A stretch of DNA of 64,000 nt from Ardenticatena maritima (GCF_001306175.1 NZ_LGKN01000005.1:558001-622000); one strand, 5' to 3'; shown: positions 8,754 to 17,188, counted from the first letter of the stretch. Notes: generated by a model not told the origin, from the letters alone. Translations and numbers: made by a program.

Positions 8754-10340
8754 TCACGGTGCTGCGAACGTGAGCCTGGGAGGGGTCTGGATGATAAAAC
8801 CAAGCCCGTTGCCGGGGAGGCGCTCATCAAAGAAGGGTAAGAAGGGCGGCTGAACGGCTTCACGCCAGGCTGCGCCGTCCCACATCCACACGCGCCCTTT
8901 CTCCAACCGCAAATTCGATTCAGGACCGAGGAAGCGCCCCCCGAAGCGTGTGCGCACTTGTGGCGGGTTGGATTGCATGGCATCACGCGGCGCGCGCGGG
9001 CTACTGAGCAGCCAGGGAGTCCCCCCCACGCACGCCAGGCGTCCATGCGGGAAACGCGCAATCTGAACGTCGTGCCACGTCCATGCTCCGCCATCCCACT
9101 GGAAAATTCGCACGGCATCGAGAAATGCGTCTGGTTCAGGTTCCCATTCGTAAGCGGGGCTGGCAAAGAACAGGGCGTCGCCACAGAGGAGCACTTGGTC
9201 CGCGAAAATGAAATCAAAGGCGTGTGGGCTTGCCGCGTCCGGCAGAGGGGCGGCCGCGCGCCAGCCCGAGCCATCCCACACCCAAAAACGCCCTTCGTGC
9301 AGGGCAATACGGGCGCGGATACTCTTCGCAGTGGGCGCAGGCGGCGCAACGATTCGCCAGTTTGCGCCATCCCACTGGGCGGCGTAGCCGCTGCGTTCTG
9401 AAAGAACCCACACATCTTGGGGCGTGTTCATTTCCCATACGGTTGGTCCCACGCCCCGTGCAAAACGGGGGAACGGGGGAAGGGCAACATCCGTGGATTG
9501 CCACGCATGACCGTTCCAGCGGTCTGCGTGCGTGTAGGGTTGCCAGAAGAGTTCGCTCTCATCCGTTTCACGCAGGTAGAGCGTGCCCACAACAGCCTCG
9601 TCGGGCAGCGGCGTCTCCAGTACCAGACGGTAGAGCGTGCCCGTTTCAAGCAGGAAAAAGTGCGCCGTTGCGCCCTCGATGGCGGTGATGACGCCCGTTC
9701 CGTCCACTGGTGAAGATTGCTTACCTTCAACAACGTCTGCCGCGAGGACGCGCGTACGGGTTGATTGCGGGGCTTCAATTCGCCAGAGTCGCCCTTCCGC
9801 ATCAACAATGAAGCGCATCTCCTCGGAGAGTTCGTCAGGCAGGGGAATGGTGTGCCAGGGCGAAGCGCCTTTTTCCACCGCCGTCACCTGCACCGTGTCC
9901 CGCGCAACCCTGCCGTCGGCGACCACTTCCAGGGCAAGCGTGTGGTCTCCCTCGTCCAGCAGAATGGGAACGCTCAGGCGGTCGTACCAATCGGCGTTGT
10001 CCCCTTTCTGCCAGGTGAAAACTGGTGTGTCGTCCACCTTCAACACAATGCGCTCCGGCTTCGATTTTGAAGAAGACCACCCACTATCAAATTTCAGGGT
10101 TGCCCAACCGCGGCGATACGCTTGTATTTCAACGATGACTTCACCGCTGGGGACAGAGGACTGGTCTGACGGGTAGAGAATGACGCCCACTGTTGCGGGT
10201 GGCGCTGAACACCCAATCAGCATGAGCAGAAAGAGCAGCAAGACGAGGAGCAGCCCTCCGACACCGGTTGAAACCAAACCGCAAATGGGCAAGCCGATGA
10301 TGAGAATCGTGCAACCGCGTTTTGTGTCTTCTCCACGCAT
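8754..10340 (-). CDS. Secreted or anchored protein with WDG-W repeats, unknown function
   Basis: 528 residues. The start at 10340 has AGAGGAGGG upstream. An earlier in-frame start exists but lacks such a site. A long hydrophobic stretch (residues ~11-43) ends in LIGC, which looks like a lipobox, so the protein may be a lipoprotein. Residues ~50-150 look like an immunoglobulin-type fold (Bacterial Ig: GEVIVEIQAY, DEGDHTLALEVVADG). The rest contains at least five short repeats with W-D/N-G-x-x-W (WNGHAWQS, WDGANWRI, WDGSGWRA, WDGGAWTW, WDGAAWRE), consistent with a beta-propeller. No catalytic motif is visible. A surface-exposed binding role is a guess. Confidence 0.7.
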   Translation of the reverse strand: MRGEDTKRGCTILIIGLPICGLVSTGVGGLLLVLLLFLLMLIGCSAPPATVGVILYPSDQSSVPSGEVIVEIQAYRRGWATLKFDSGWSSSKSKPERIVLKVDDTPVFTWQKGDNADWYDRLSVPILLDEGDHTLALEVVADGRVARDTVQVTAVEKGASPWHTIPLPDELSEEMRFIVDAEGRLWRIEAPQSTRTRVLAADVVEGKQSSPVDGTGVITAIEGATAHFFLLETGTLYRLVLETPLPDEAVVGTLYLRETDESELFWQPYTHADRWNGHAWQSTDVALPPFPRFARGVGPTVWEMNTPQDVWVLSERSGYAAQWDGANWRIVAPPAPTAKSIRARIALHEGRFWVWDGSGWRAAAPLPDAASPHAFDFIFADQVLLCGDALFFASPAYEWEPEPDAFLDAVRIFQWDGGAWTWHDVQIARFPHGRLACVGGTPWLLSSPRAPRDAMQSNPPQVRTRFGGRFLGPESNLRLEKGRVWMWDGAAWREAVQPPFLPFFDERLPGNGLGFIIQTPPRLTFAAP

Positions 10341-10423
10341 GTGCACCCTCCTCTCTGCTTGCCTCACCCGGCGGACAACGATACGCATGTGCGCGCCATC
10401 GTGTTGCCGGCGTTCCCCTGCGC

Positions 10424-12604
10424 TTAGGGCTGATACGCTCGCTCCAAATGCTCGCGTATCTCCGCCTCATCCATCCAGACGGGCTTCATCTGACGGCGCA
10501 CAAAGAGCAACGCCTGGTCGGCATAGTGGGGCGATTCCGGGCGGGACGTTGCCGCGCCGTACTGGTGAATGCTTTGCGAATGCAACGCGCCGTCCTGCTC
10601 CCACGTGGCAATGAGAATGTACGAATCGCCTGCGCGCCCATGCAAGTGCCCGTCCTCGGCGGGCTTGCTGTACACCGCATGCAGAACATCCGGCGCGCCC
10701 CCCAACCCAATGTCCAGGTCGCCGCGCTTCAAATGGTTGACCTCTTCCCAACGTGGGTCAAGGCGGTCGTAATGCGCACGCAAAAAGCGCACCGCATCCA
10801 GCAAATGCGCGTGCAACTCCTCGTCGGGAATTTCTTCTTCAAGCAGGCGCTCGCCAAAGGGTTGGAGCCACAGCACCACCAGCGCCGCCCCGCGATTCTC
10901 AGGCGTTGCCTGCAAATCCCACGAAGCGAGCAGGTCAAGCGCTTCTTGAATTTCGGGGTCGTCGGGTGGGTTTGCCAGCACGCGCGCAATCGTGCGCGCC
11001 ACCGCCGATTGGGTGGAGTACGCCATATCGTACTTGTAGGCGTAAAACTCATCCGCGGTGATCGAAGAATCGCCGCCAAAGAGTTCCAGGGCGCGGTAGG
11101 CGCGGTTTGTCATGCGGGTTTCAATGCCCCATGTGGCGTCGTAGGCGTCGGGTGAGGGGTTGTCATCGCCCACGGTTGTGCGAAACGGCGTGGCGTTGGT
11201 GCTCTGCACAAAGCCGGAAGCGGGGTTGAGCACTTGGGGAAGCGCCTCAAAGGGCACTTCCTGCGTCCACAAGGCGGCGGACGTTGTGCCGGGCAGGTCG
11301 CCTTGCCAATCAAATTCGGGGGACCGCACAGGAACGCGGGCGTTGTACAGGTAGAAGATGTTGCCCTCTTGGTCGGCGTAGACGGTGTTGAACATCGCCA
11401 GCGCCCGGTATCGCATGGCGTCCAGCCATTCTTCAAAGGTGCGGGCTTTGTTCATGCGGTACAGTTGCTCATAGTAGCCGACTTCATCCATGCCGGCGTA
11501 GCGCACCGCGTATGTGCCGGTGGGCGTGCGCAGCGCCGGACCGTGCACCGACCAGAGCACCTCGCGCGTGAACGTCCATTCAATGCGCCCCAGCAGTTTG
11601 ACGCGCAGGCGGGCTTCGTCCACCTCAAAGTCGCGCCACTCGCCATCGAACCAGTATTGATTGGGATTGTCGGGGTTGATCTCAAGGCGGTACACGTCCA
11701 CTACATTGGGCTTGTTGACGGTGAACGCCCACCCCAAAGCGCGGTTGTGCCCATGAATGATGACGGGAACGCCCGGCCAGGTTGCGCCGACCATGTCCAA
11801 CCCTTCTTCGCTATGGACATGCGCTTCGTACCACGCCACGGGACCTTCCCACGGCTGATGGGAGTTGACCAGCAAAAATGTTTCCCCGTTGGCGCTTCGT
11901 CGCGGCGATACGGCTATCGCATTGGAGCCGGCGAGAGGTGTCCCAATGCCCAACGGGTCGAAACGATTGGCAAGGGGCGTCGGCGTGGCATCTTGTCCCC
12001 GGTTGGGGTCGAGCAGGTCGGTGAGCGTATCATCCAGACCAAAGAAGAGCGGCGCTTTGTGGAGCGAGGGCGCGAGAATATCGTTCGCCGTCAGCGGGAA
12101 AATATCGTCCAGCAACACCTCATCCGGGTGTTGGGCGGCGTAATGGGTGAGCCCGTCGGCATAGGCTTGCAGCATGGCGCGCATCGTGGGGCTGAGGCGC
12201 GTCTCGGCGTGGCGTTCCATGGTCTCGTGCAAGCGCAGCAAATGCACCAGATAATCATTGGCGGCGGCGTTGCGCCCATACACGCGCGCCAATTCGCCCC
12301 GCGCCGCGATGATGGATTGCTGAATGGTGATGAAATCGTCTTCGGCGTGCGCGTATGCCAGCCCGAATGCCACATCAACATCTGTTTGCCCAAAAATGTG
12401 GGGAACGCCCCATTCATCGCGCAGAATGCGCACCGCATAGCGTGCGCCGCCGTCGGGTAGGTCTTCCACATGTGGCGTCGTCGGCCAAAACGCATAGGTG
12501 AGCAGGGCGGCGATGAGGATGGCAGCGACCAGCACCAGGCGCACCAACGCGCGGTACAGGCGTGGCGGCATCGGGCGAAAATCGGGTTCAAGTGGTGAAG
12601 CCAT
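10424..12604 (-). CDS. Penicillin-acylase family N-terminal nucleophile hydrolase
   Basis: 726 residues. ATG 12604 has GGGAG 6 nt upstream; an alternative ATG at 12640 does not. A membrane helix (residues ~18-39) serves as signal or anchor. The alpha-chain motif RDEWGVPHIFG is followed by a spacer and the self-cleavage site G|SNAIAVSP, giving Ser227 as the expected beta-chain N-terminal nucleophile. Later QPWEGP and PGVPVIIHGHNRALGWAFT fit the family. Family members hydrolyse amides such as penicillin G, acyl-homoserine lactones or lipopeptides; the substrate here cannot be told. It is divergent from thrS, with ~500 bp of regulatory DNA between them. Confidence 0.9.
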   Translation of the reverse strand: MASPLEPDFRPMPPRLYRALVRLVLVAAILIAALLTYAFWPTTPHVEDLPDGGARYAVRILRDEWGVPHIFGQTDVDVAFGLAYAHAEDDFITIQQSIIAARGELARVYGRNAAANDYLVHLLRLHETMERHAETRLSPTMRAMLQAYADGLTHYAAQHPDEVLLDDIFPLTANDILAPSLHKAPLFFGLDDTLTDLLDPNRGQDATPTPLANRFDPLGIGTPLAGSNAIAVSPRRSANGETFLLVNSHQPWEGPVAWYEAHVHSEEGLDMVGATWPGVPVIIHGHNRALGWAFTVNKPNVVDVYRLEINPDNPNQYWFDGEWRDFEVDEARLRVKLLGRIEWTFTREVLWSVHGPALRTPTGTYAVRYAGMDEVGYYEQLYRMNKARTFEEWLDAMRYRALAMFNTVYADQEGNIFYLYNARVPVRSPEFDWQGDLPGTTSAALWTQEVPFEALPQVLNPASGFVQSTNATPFRTTVGDDNPSPDAYDATWGIETRMTNRAYRALELFGGDSSITADEFYAYKYDMAYSTQSAVARTIARVLANPPDDPEIQEALDLLASWDLQATPENRGAALVVLWLQPFGERLLEEEIPDEELHAHLLDAVRFLRAHYDRLDPRWEEVNHLKRGDLDIGLGGAPDVLHAVYSKPAEDGHLHGRAGDSYILIATWEQDGALHSQSIHQYGAATSRPESPHYADQALLFVRRQMKPVWMDEAEIREHLERAYQP

Positions 12605-12770
12605 TGGCAACTCCCATTCTGTTCGCTTGCTGTTTGACATCATGCGGGGCGGTGGTGTGGGGCGTTTTCCTGCACAGATGATACCACACACGCAAATATG
12701 TGTGGAAAAAGAAAACAGGCATTGCCGATACCAGCCCGAAACGTGGACGCGCCTCTTGCCTGGCGTAGAA

Positions 12771-12798
12771 TTGACGTTCACCGCAGGGCTTTTATAAT
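12771..12798 (+). promoter_or_regulatory. Sigma-70-type promoter of thrS leader
   Basis: TTGACG at 12771-12776 and a perfect TATAAT at 12793-12798, separated by 16 bp. The expected transcript start near 12805 opens the T-box leader. Confidence 0.85.
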
Positions 12799-12804
12799 GA
12801 AACC

Positions 12805-13067
12805 CACAATACGCATGCGAAAAGGCGTTGAAGGGACCACGTCGCAACGTGACGTGCGCCAGAGAGGCGGGGTCTGAGGCTGGAAGCCCTGCTCGCAAAC
12901 GAGCGTTGCGATACCTTCCCGGAGCCGATTGCCTGAACGGTTCGCCAAGTAGGGCAATCCGGGTGGCACCGTTATCTGCCAGCAAGCGGGTTGGCAAACG
13001 CCAGCCAAGCCGGGTGGAACCGCGGGAGCATCGCCTCTCGTCCCAGCGTGGACGGGAGGTTTTTTTG
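12805..13067 (+). promoter_or_regulatory. T-box riboswitch (tRNA-Thr sensing) controlling thrS
   Basis: Stem I: GGGA (12833) pairs with TCCC and CGCAACG (12844-12850) pairs with CGTTGCG (12904-12910). The internal loop between them contains ATACC, giving an ACC threonine specifier at 12913-12915. The distal stem I shows AGAGAGG and GGCTGGAAGCC. A probable IIA/B pseudoknot follows: GATTGCC/GGCAATC (12927-12959), with loop AACGGT pairing ACCGTT (12968-12973). Stem III is GGTTGGC/GCCAGCC (12989-13006). The T-box GGGTGGAACCGCGG starts at 13012; its UGGA bulge would pair with an uncharged tRNA ending UCCA. The CGTCCC partner lies inside the terminator. Uncharged tRNA-Thr would stabilise the antiterminator and raise thrS expression. 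Confidence 0.93.
13034..13066 (+). terminator. T-box terminator stem
   Basis: CCTCTCGTCC (13034-13043) pairs with GGACGGGAGG (13050-13059), followed by seven T. Its 5' arm contains the CGTCCC needed by the competing antiterminator. Confidence 0.92.
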
Positions 13068-13101
13068 TTGAGCCAGTTGAGCATCTGTGAGGAGGGTGCG
13101 C

Positions 13102-14970
13102 ATGAGCACAAATGTGTATGACCCAGAACGAGAAGCCGAATTGAAAGCCGAAGCCGAAAAGTACATTCCGCCGGGCTACGACCCCGACCTGTACAAAATT
13201 CGGCACTCTGCGGCGCACATCATGGCGCAAGCCGTTATGGAGCGCTTCCCCGGTGCACGCATTGCCATCGGGCCGCCCGTGAAAGATGGCTTTTACTACG
13301 ATTTTGAATTGCCGCGCTCGCCCACGGAAGAGGATTTGGCGTGGATCGAGCAGCGCATGAAGGAAATCATCAAGGGCAAACATCGCTTCCACGTGCGCGA
13401 AGTCTCTGTGGAAGAAGCCCGCGAATTGTTCAAAGACCAGCCCTACAAACTGGAACTCATCGAAGGGTTGGCGCGGGGGCAATACGACGAGTACGGCAAC
13501 AAATTGCCCGAAGACCAGCGCCCCAAGATTACCGTCTATCAGCATGATACGTTTATTGACCTCTGCCGTGGGCCGCATGTGGAGCACACGGGGCAAATCA
13601 AAGCCAACGCCGTCAAGGTCATGCGTGTTGCGGGGGCGTACTGGCGCGGCGATGAGAAGAACCCCATGCTCACGCGCATCTACGGCACGGCGTGGCGCAA
13701 TCGCGTGGAATTGGAGCAATACCTCAAGCGGCTTGAAGAAGCCAAAAAACGCGACCATCGCCGCTTGGGGAAAGACCTCGCTATTTTCGCCATCGAGCCC
13801 CAGATGGTGGGACCTGGGTTGGTGCTCTGGCAACCCAACGGCGCGGTGATTCGCGACCAGTTGGAACGCTTCTTGAAAGAAGAGCAAATCCGTCGCGGCT
13901 ACCAGCCCGTCTACACACCGCACATCGCCAAAGTGGAACTGTTCAAGACCAGCGGGCACTACCCCTACTACAAAGATTCCATGTTCCCCCCCATGGTGGT
14001 GGATGAGAACGAGGAATACTTGCTCAAACCGATGAACTGCCCGTTCCACATCATGATTTACAAGCAGCACCTGCGTTCATATCGCGACTTGCCCATCCGC
14101 TTCGCTGAATTTGGCACGGTCTATCGCTTCGAGCAGAGCGGCGAAGTCAGCGGTATGACACGCGTGCGCGGCTTCACCCAGGACGACGCGCACCTCTTCT
14201 GCCGTCCCGACCAGTTGGAAGATGAATTCAAGAGCGTGGTGGAACTCACCCTCAAGGTGTTCCGCAGCCTGGGGCTCACCGATTTCCGGGCGCGTGTTGG
14301 CGTGCGCGACCCCGAAAGCGACAAGTATGTCGGCTCGGATGAAGTGTGGGAACAAGCCACGCAGGCTATCCTGAACGCGCTGAACGACTACGATTTCGAT
14401 TACACGGTTGAAGAGGGCGAAGCGGCTTTCTATGGTCCAAAACTGGACTTCGTGGTCAACGACGTGTTGGGGCGTGAATGGCAATTGGGCACCGTGCAGG
14501 TGGACTACAACCTGCCCCAGCGCTTCGACTTGACCTACATCGGCGAAGACAACCAGCCGCACCGCCCGGTCATGATTCACCGCGCCCCCTTTGGGAGCAT
14601 GGAGCGCTTTGTGGGGATTCTCATCGAACACCTGAACGGGGCGTTCCCGCCGTGGCTCGCGCCCGTGCAAGTCGTGGTCATTCCCATCGCCGACCGTCAC
14701 ATCGAATACGCGCGTTCGGTGGCGGCGCGGCTCTTCCAGCAGGATCTCCGCGTCAAAGTGGACGATAGCGCCAACCGCATGAACGCCAAGATTCGCGCGG
14801 CGCAAATGCAAAAAATTCCCTACATGCTCATCGTTGGCGACAAAGAAGTCGAAGAAGAGACCGTCGCTGTGCGCTTGCGAAGCGGCGAAGACCTGGGCGC
14901 CATGCCGGTGGGTGAATTTGAAGCCAAAGTGCGCCAATTGGTTGCCCAACGCACGATGGACCTCTGGTAA
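13102..14970 (+). CDS. thrS: Threonyl-tRNA synthetase lacking the TGS domain
   Basis: 622 residues; ATG 13102 has GGAGGG 5 nt upstream. It charges tRNA-Thr. The editing domain begins almost at once: HSAAH at 35-39, against about residue 70 in E. coli, so the usual N-terminal TGS domain is absent. DLCRGPHV completes the editing site. Class II motif 2 (RFAEFGTVYRFEQSGEVSG) and motif 3 (HRAPFGSMERFVGILIEH) are intact, and the C-terminal anticodon-binding domain (VVVIPIADRHIEYARSVA) is present. It is controlled by the T-box leader. A stem-loop follows the stop. Confidence 0.97.
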   Translation: MSTNVYDPEREAELKAEAEKYIPPGYDPDLYKIRHSAAHIMAQAVMERFPGARIAIGPPVKDGFYYDFELPRSPTEEDLAWIEQRMKEIIKGKHRFHVREVSVEEARELFKDQPYKLELIEGLARGQYDEYGNKLPEDQRPKITVYQHDTFIDLCRGPHVEHTGQIKANAVKVMRVAGAYWRGDEKNPMLTRIYGTAWRNRVELEQYLKRLEEAKKRDHRRLGKDLAIFAIEPQMVGPGLVLWQPNGAVIRDQLERFLKEEQIRRGYQPVYTPHIAKVELFKTSGHYPYYKDSMFPPMVVDENEEYLLKPMNCPFHIMIYKQHLRSYRDLPIRFAEFGTVYRFEQSGEVSGMTRVRGFTQDDAHLFCRPDQLEDEFKSVVELTLKVFRSLGLTDFRARVGVRDPESDKYVGSDEVWEQATQAILNALNDYDFDYTVEEGEAAFYGPKLDFVVNDVLGREWQLGTVQVDYNLPQRFDLTYIGEDNQPHRPVMIHRAPFGSMERFVGILIEHLNGAFPPWLAPVQVVVIPIADRHIEYARSVAARLFQQDLRVKVDDSANRMNAKIRAAQMQKIPYMLIVGDKEVEEETVAVRLRSGEDLGAMPVGEFEAKVRQLVAQRTMDLW

Positions 14971-14977
14971 ACACAAC

Positions 14978-15003
14978 GGGGGTGGCGTGCCTTCGCCACC
15001 CCC
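14978..15003 (+). terminator. Stem-loop after thrS
   Basis: GGGGGTGGCG pairs perfectly with CGCCACCCCC across a 6-nt loop, directly after the thrS stop. The following T run is interrupted (TTGTTT), so termination may be incomplete. Confidence 0.65.
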
Positions 15004-15026
15004 GCGCGTTGTTTGCGCGCTCAGGC

Positions 15027-15055
15027 TTGACGAGATGAACAGACTCATGTATATT
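15027..15055 (+). promoter_or_regulatory. Promoter of infC-rpmI-rplT
   Basis: TTGACG (15027-15032) and TATATT (15050-15055) with a 17-bp spacer, giving a ~40-nt leader before the infC start. Confidence 0.8.
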
Positions 15056-15101
15056 TCGCGCGCCTTGTCAAACCTGCACAGACAGAAGTGAGGGTGGTCC
15101 T

Positions 15102-15632
15102 ATTAGCGAGCGACAATTTCGCGTCAACGAGCAAATCCGCGTTCCGGAAGTCCGTTTGATCGACGAGAAAGGACAAAACCGCGGTGTTGTGCCAACAAAA
15201 GAAGCGTTGGCCTACGCCGACTCGGTGGGTCTTGACCTCGTCGAGGTGGCACCCGAGGCGCGTCCGCCCGTGTGCCGCGTGATGAATTACAGCAAGTTCC
15301 TGTACGAGCAATCGAAACGCGAACGCGAGGCTCGTAAGGCGCAAAAGCAAATTGAAGTGAAGGAATTGCGCCTGCGCCCGAAAACAGACGACCATCACAT
15401 CGGTTTCAAACTGAAGCAGGCGCGCAAGTTCATCGAGAAAGGGCACAAGGTTCGTATTCGTGTGTTGTTCCGTGGGCGTGAGCGCTCGCACCCCGAGATT
15501 GGGCAAGAGTTGCTCATGAAAGTCGCCGAGGAGCTCTCGGATATCGCGGTTGTCGAGCAAAAACCTGTCTTTGAGGGGCGCGATATGTCCATGGTGCTCG
15601 CGCCGGACACGGATAAGAAGAAGAAAAAGTGA
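15102..15632 (+). CDS. infC: Translation initiation factor IF-3 with AUU start codon
   Basis: 176 residues. The frame has no ATG or GTG at a sensible place. The conserved N-terminus (ISERQFRVNEQIRVPEVRLI, matching ISKxxxVNExIRxxEVRLI of other IF3s) begins exactly at an ATT codon at 15102 with AGGGTGG upstream. The first TTG (15156) would delete conserved sequence. IF3 binds the 30S subunit, enforces start-codon choice and rejects AUU, so an AUU start makes infC self-limiting, as in E. coli. N-domain residues ~1-80, charged linker, then C-domain (KVRIRVLFRGRE). It is the first gene of the infC-rpmI-rplT operon. Confidence 0.95.
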   Translation: MSERQFRVNEQIRVPEVRLIDEKGQNRGVVPTKEALAYADSVGLDLVEVAPEARPPVCRVMNYSKFLYEQSKREREARKAQKQIEVKELRLRPKTDDHHIGFKLKQARKFIEKGHKVRIRVLFRGRERSHPEIGQELLMKVAEELSDIAVVEQKPVFEGRDMSMVLAPDTDKKKKK

Positions 15633-15644
15633 GCGGTGAAACTG

Positions 15645-15666
15645 CTCGGGCGCAAGCCCGAGTTTT
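15645..15666 (+). terminator. Intra-operon hairpin between infC and rpmI
   Basis: CTCGGGC-GCAA-GCCCGAG followed by TTTT. It is a compact terminator-like element inside the operon and would only partly reduce read-through, since the U run is short. Confidence 0.6.
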
Positions 15667-15687
15667 GGTGTAGAGGGGAGATGAACC

Positions 15688-15894
15688 ATGCCGAAGATGA
15701 AGACCCACAAAGCTACATCGAAGCGGTACAAAATCACGGGCACGGGCAAAGTGTTGCGCATGAAGGTCTCGAAAGGGCACTTGCGCTACCACAAGCCCAA
15801 GCGCGTGCGCCGTCGCTTCGATAAGTACATCAAGGTGACCCACAAGGGTACCATCCGCCGGATTCGTCGCTCGGCGCCGGCGCTCTGGAAGTAA
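15688..15894 (+). CDS. rpmI: Ribosomal protein bL35
   Basis: 68 residues, highly basic. MPKMKTHKATSKRYKITGTG is the standard bL35 N-terminus and HLRYHKPKRVRRR fits the family; length is normal. A ribosome site GAGGGGAG lies 7 nt upstream. bL35 is a component of the 50S subunit. It is the middle gene of the operon, between two RNA hairpins. Confidence 0.97.
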   Translation: MPKMKTHKATSKRYKITGTGKVLRMKVSKGHLRYHKPKRVRRRFDKYIKVTHKGTIRRIRRSAPALWK

Positions 15895-15911
15895 GGTGTT
15901 TTGCCGTGTTC

Positions 15912-15948
15912 GTCAGGCCAGATTGTGGAACGAGCCTCCACGCCTGAC
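15912..15948 (+). promoter_or_regulatory. Bulged hairpin in the rpmI-rplT spacer, possible L20 control site
   Basis: GTCAGGC (15912-15918) pairs with GCCTGAC (15942-15948). Inside it, GTGGA (15925-15929) pairs with TCCAC (15937-15941), leaving a six-base one-sided bulge. There is no U run, so it is not a terminator. In other bacteria L20 represses its own operon by binding rRNA-like structures in this mRNA; a similar role is inferred only from position. Confidence 0.5.
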
Positions 15949-15991
15949 AACCGGCTCCTGATATCACATAGACCAAGATGGAGGTGAACAT

Positions 15992-16348
15992 ATGGCTCGC
16001 GTGAAAGGCGGTTTCCGAACCCGCCGACGACACAAAAAAATCCTGAAAATGGCGCGCGGTTATCGTGGGGCAGCCCACCGCCGTTTCCGCGCCGCCAACG
16101 AAGCCGTTCTGAAAGCCCTGCGCAACCAGACGCGCGACCGCAAGCGCCGCAAGCGCGATTTTCGCCGTCTCTGGATTCAGCGCATCAACGCCGCCGCCCG
16201 CCTGCATGGCTTGAGCTACAGCCGCTTCATTTATGGGCTGAAGCAAGCCGGTGTGGAACTCGATCGCAAGGTGCTGGCTGATATGGCGGTGAATGACGCG
16301 GACGGGTTCGCCAAATTGGTGGAACTTGCCAAGCAGCACCAGAAGTAA
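15992..16348 (+). CDS. rplT: Ribosomal protein bL20
   Basis: 118 residues. [20 protein letters not shown] and the C-terminal domain ([30 protein letters not shown]) are typical bL20. It binds 23S rRNA early in 50S assembly and, in studied bacteria, represses its own mRNA. GGAGGTG lies 6 nt upstream of the ATG. It is the last gene of the operon; a strong terminator follows. Confidence 0.98.
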   Translation: MARVKGGFRTRRRHKKILKMARGYRGAAHRRFRAANEAVLKALRNQTRDRKRRKRDFRRLWIQRINAAARLHGLSYSRFIYGLKQAGVELDRKVLADMAVNDADGFAKLVELAKQHQK

Positions 16349-16369
16349 GACGTGCAGCGGCAGATGAGA

Positions 16370-16395
16370 GGCGAGGGGGAAACCTCTCGCCTTTT
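16370..16395 (+). terminator. Terminator of infC-rpmI-rplT
   Basis: GGCGAGGGG-GAAA-CCTCTCGCC with one G-U pair and a GAAA tetraloop, then TTTT and a second T run. Confidence 0.85.
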
Positions 16396-16426
16396 CGTTT
16401 TTCGGAGACCAGGGGGAAGGTTGACG

Positions 16427-17188
16427 ATGATTACCAGCCTCGCCAATCCACGTGTCAAGGCTGCCCGCGCGTTGCATCGTCGCCGTATGCGTGAGCGCGA
16501 GGGCAAAATCTTGCTGGAAGGCGCTCGCCTGGTGCATGACGCATTCCAGGCCGGCGTTGCTTTTGAAGCGCTTTTCTACACATCCGACCAGGCGGCGCAT
16601 ATTCCAGAGGCGTTGCGCTCGTGCGCCTGGCTGGTGAGTGAAGAGGTGATGCAGGCGCTCAGCGATACGGTCACGCCACAGGGCATTGTCGCTGTTGCCG
16701 AGCGCCCACAGCTGGCGTGGCCGACATCTGCTACGTTGCTCCTCATCGCCGACAATGTGCGCGATCCCGGCAATTTGGGCACGCTGTTGCGCGCCGCCGC
16801 CGGTGCAGGCGTGGAAGGGGTGTTGCTCCCCAAAGGGACGGTGGACGTGTGGAGCCCGAAAGTGCTGCGCGCCGGCATGGGGGCGCATTTTCGCCTGCCG
16901 GTGCGGGCGGGGCTGACGTGGGAAGAGATAGCGCAAGCGGTCAATGGGTTGACCGTGTACGTTGCCGACGCGCGGGGAGCGGTGCGCTATTTCGACGTGG
17001 ATTGGACGGCGCCAACGGTGCTGATTGTTGGCGGTGAAACAGAAGGCATTGGCGAGGCTGCGCGTGCTTTGGCGCACACCGCCGTCGCCATTCCATTGGC
17101 GCGCGAAGTGGAATCGCTCAATGCGGCGATGGCGGGGACGGTGATTCTCTTCGAGGCGCGACGGCAGCGGTTGATGCGTTCAACATAG
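16427..17188 (+). CDS. TrmH/SpoU-family RNA 2'-O-methyltransferase
   Basis: 253 residues; ATG 16427 follows GGGGGAAGG. An N-terminal substrate-binding domain (ITSLANPRVKAARALHRRR, LLEGARLV) precedes the SPOUT knot with motif 1 (NVRDPGNLGTLLRAAAGAG), motif 2 (LIVGGETEGIG) and motif 3 (IPLAREVESLNAAMAG). These enzymes methylate 2'-OH groups of rRNA or tRNA using SAM; 23S rRNA is the likely target given the TsnR/RlmB-like layout. In motif 3 the usual Met-x-Gly is replaced by LAREVE, a minor variation. It lies just after rplT but behind a terminator. Confidence 0.9.
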   Translation: MITSLANPRVKAARALHRRRMREREGKILLEGARLVHDAFQAGVAFEALFYTSDQAAHIPEALRSCAWLVSEEVMQALSDTVTPQGIVAVAERPQLAWPTSATLLLIADNVRDPGNLGTLLRAAAGAGVEGVLLPKGTVDVWSPKVLRAGMGAHFRLPVRAGLTWEEIAQAVNGLTVYVADARGAVRYFDVDWTAPTVLIVGGETEGIGEAARALAHTAVAIPLAREVESLNAAMAGTVILFEARRQRLMRST

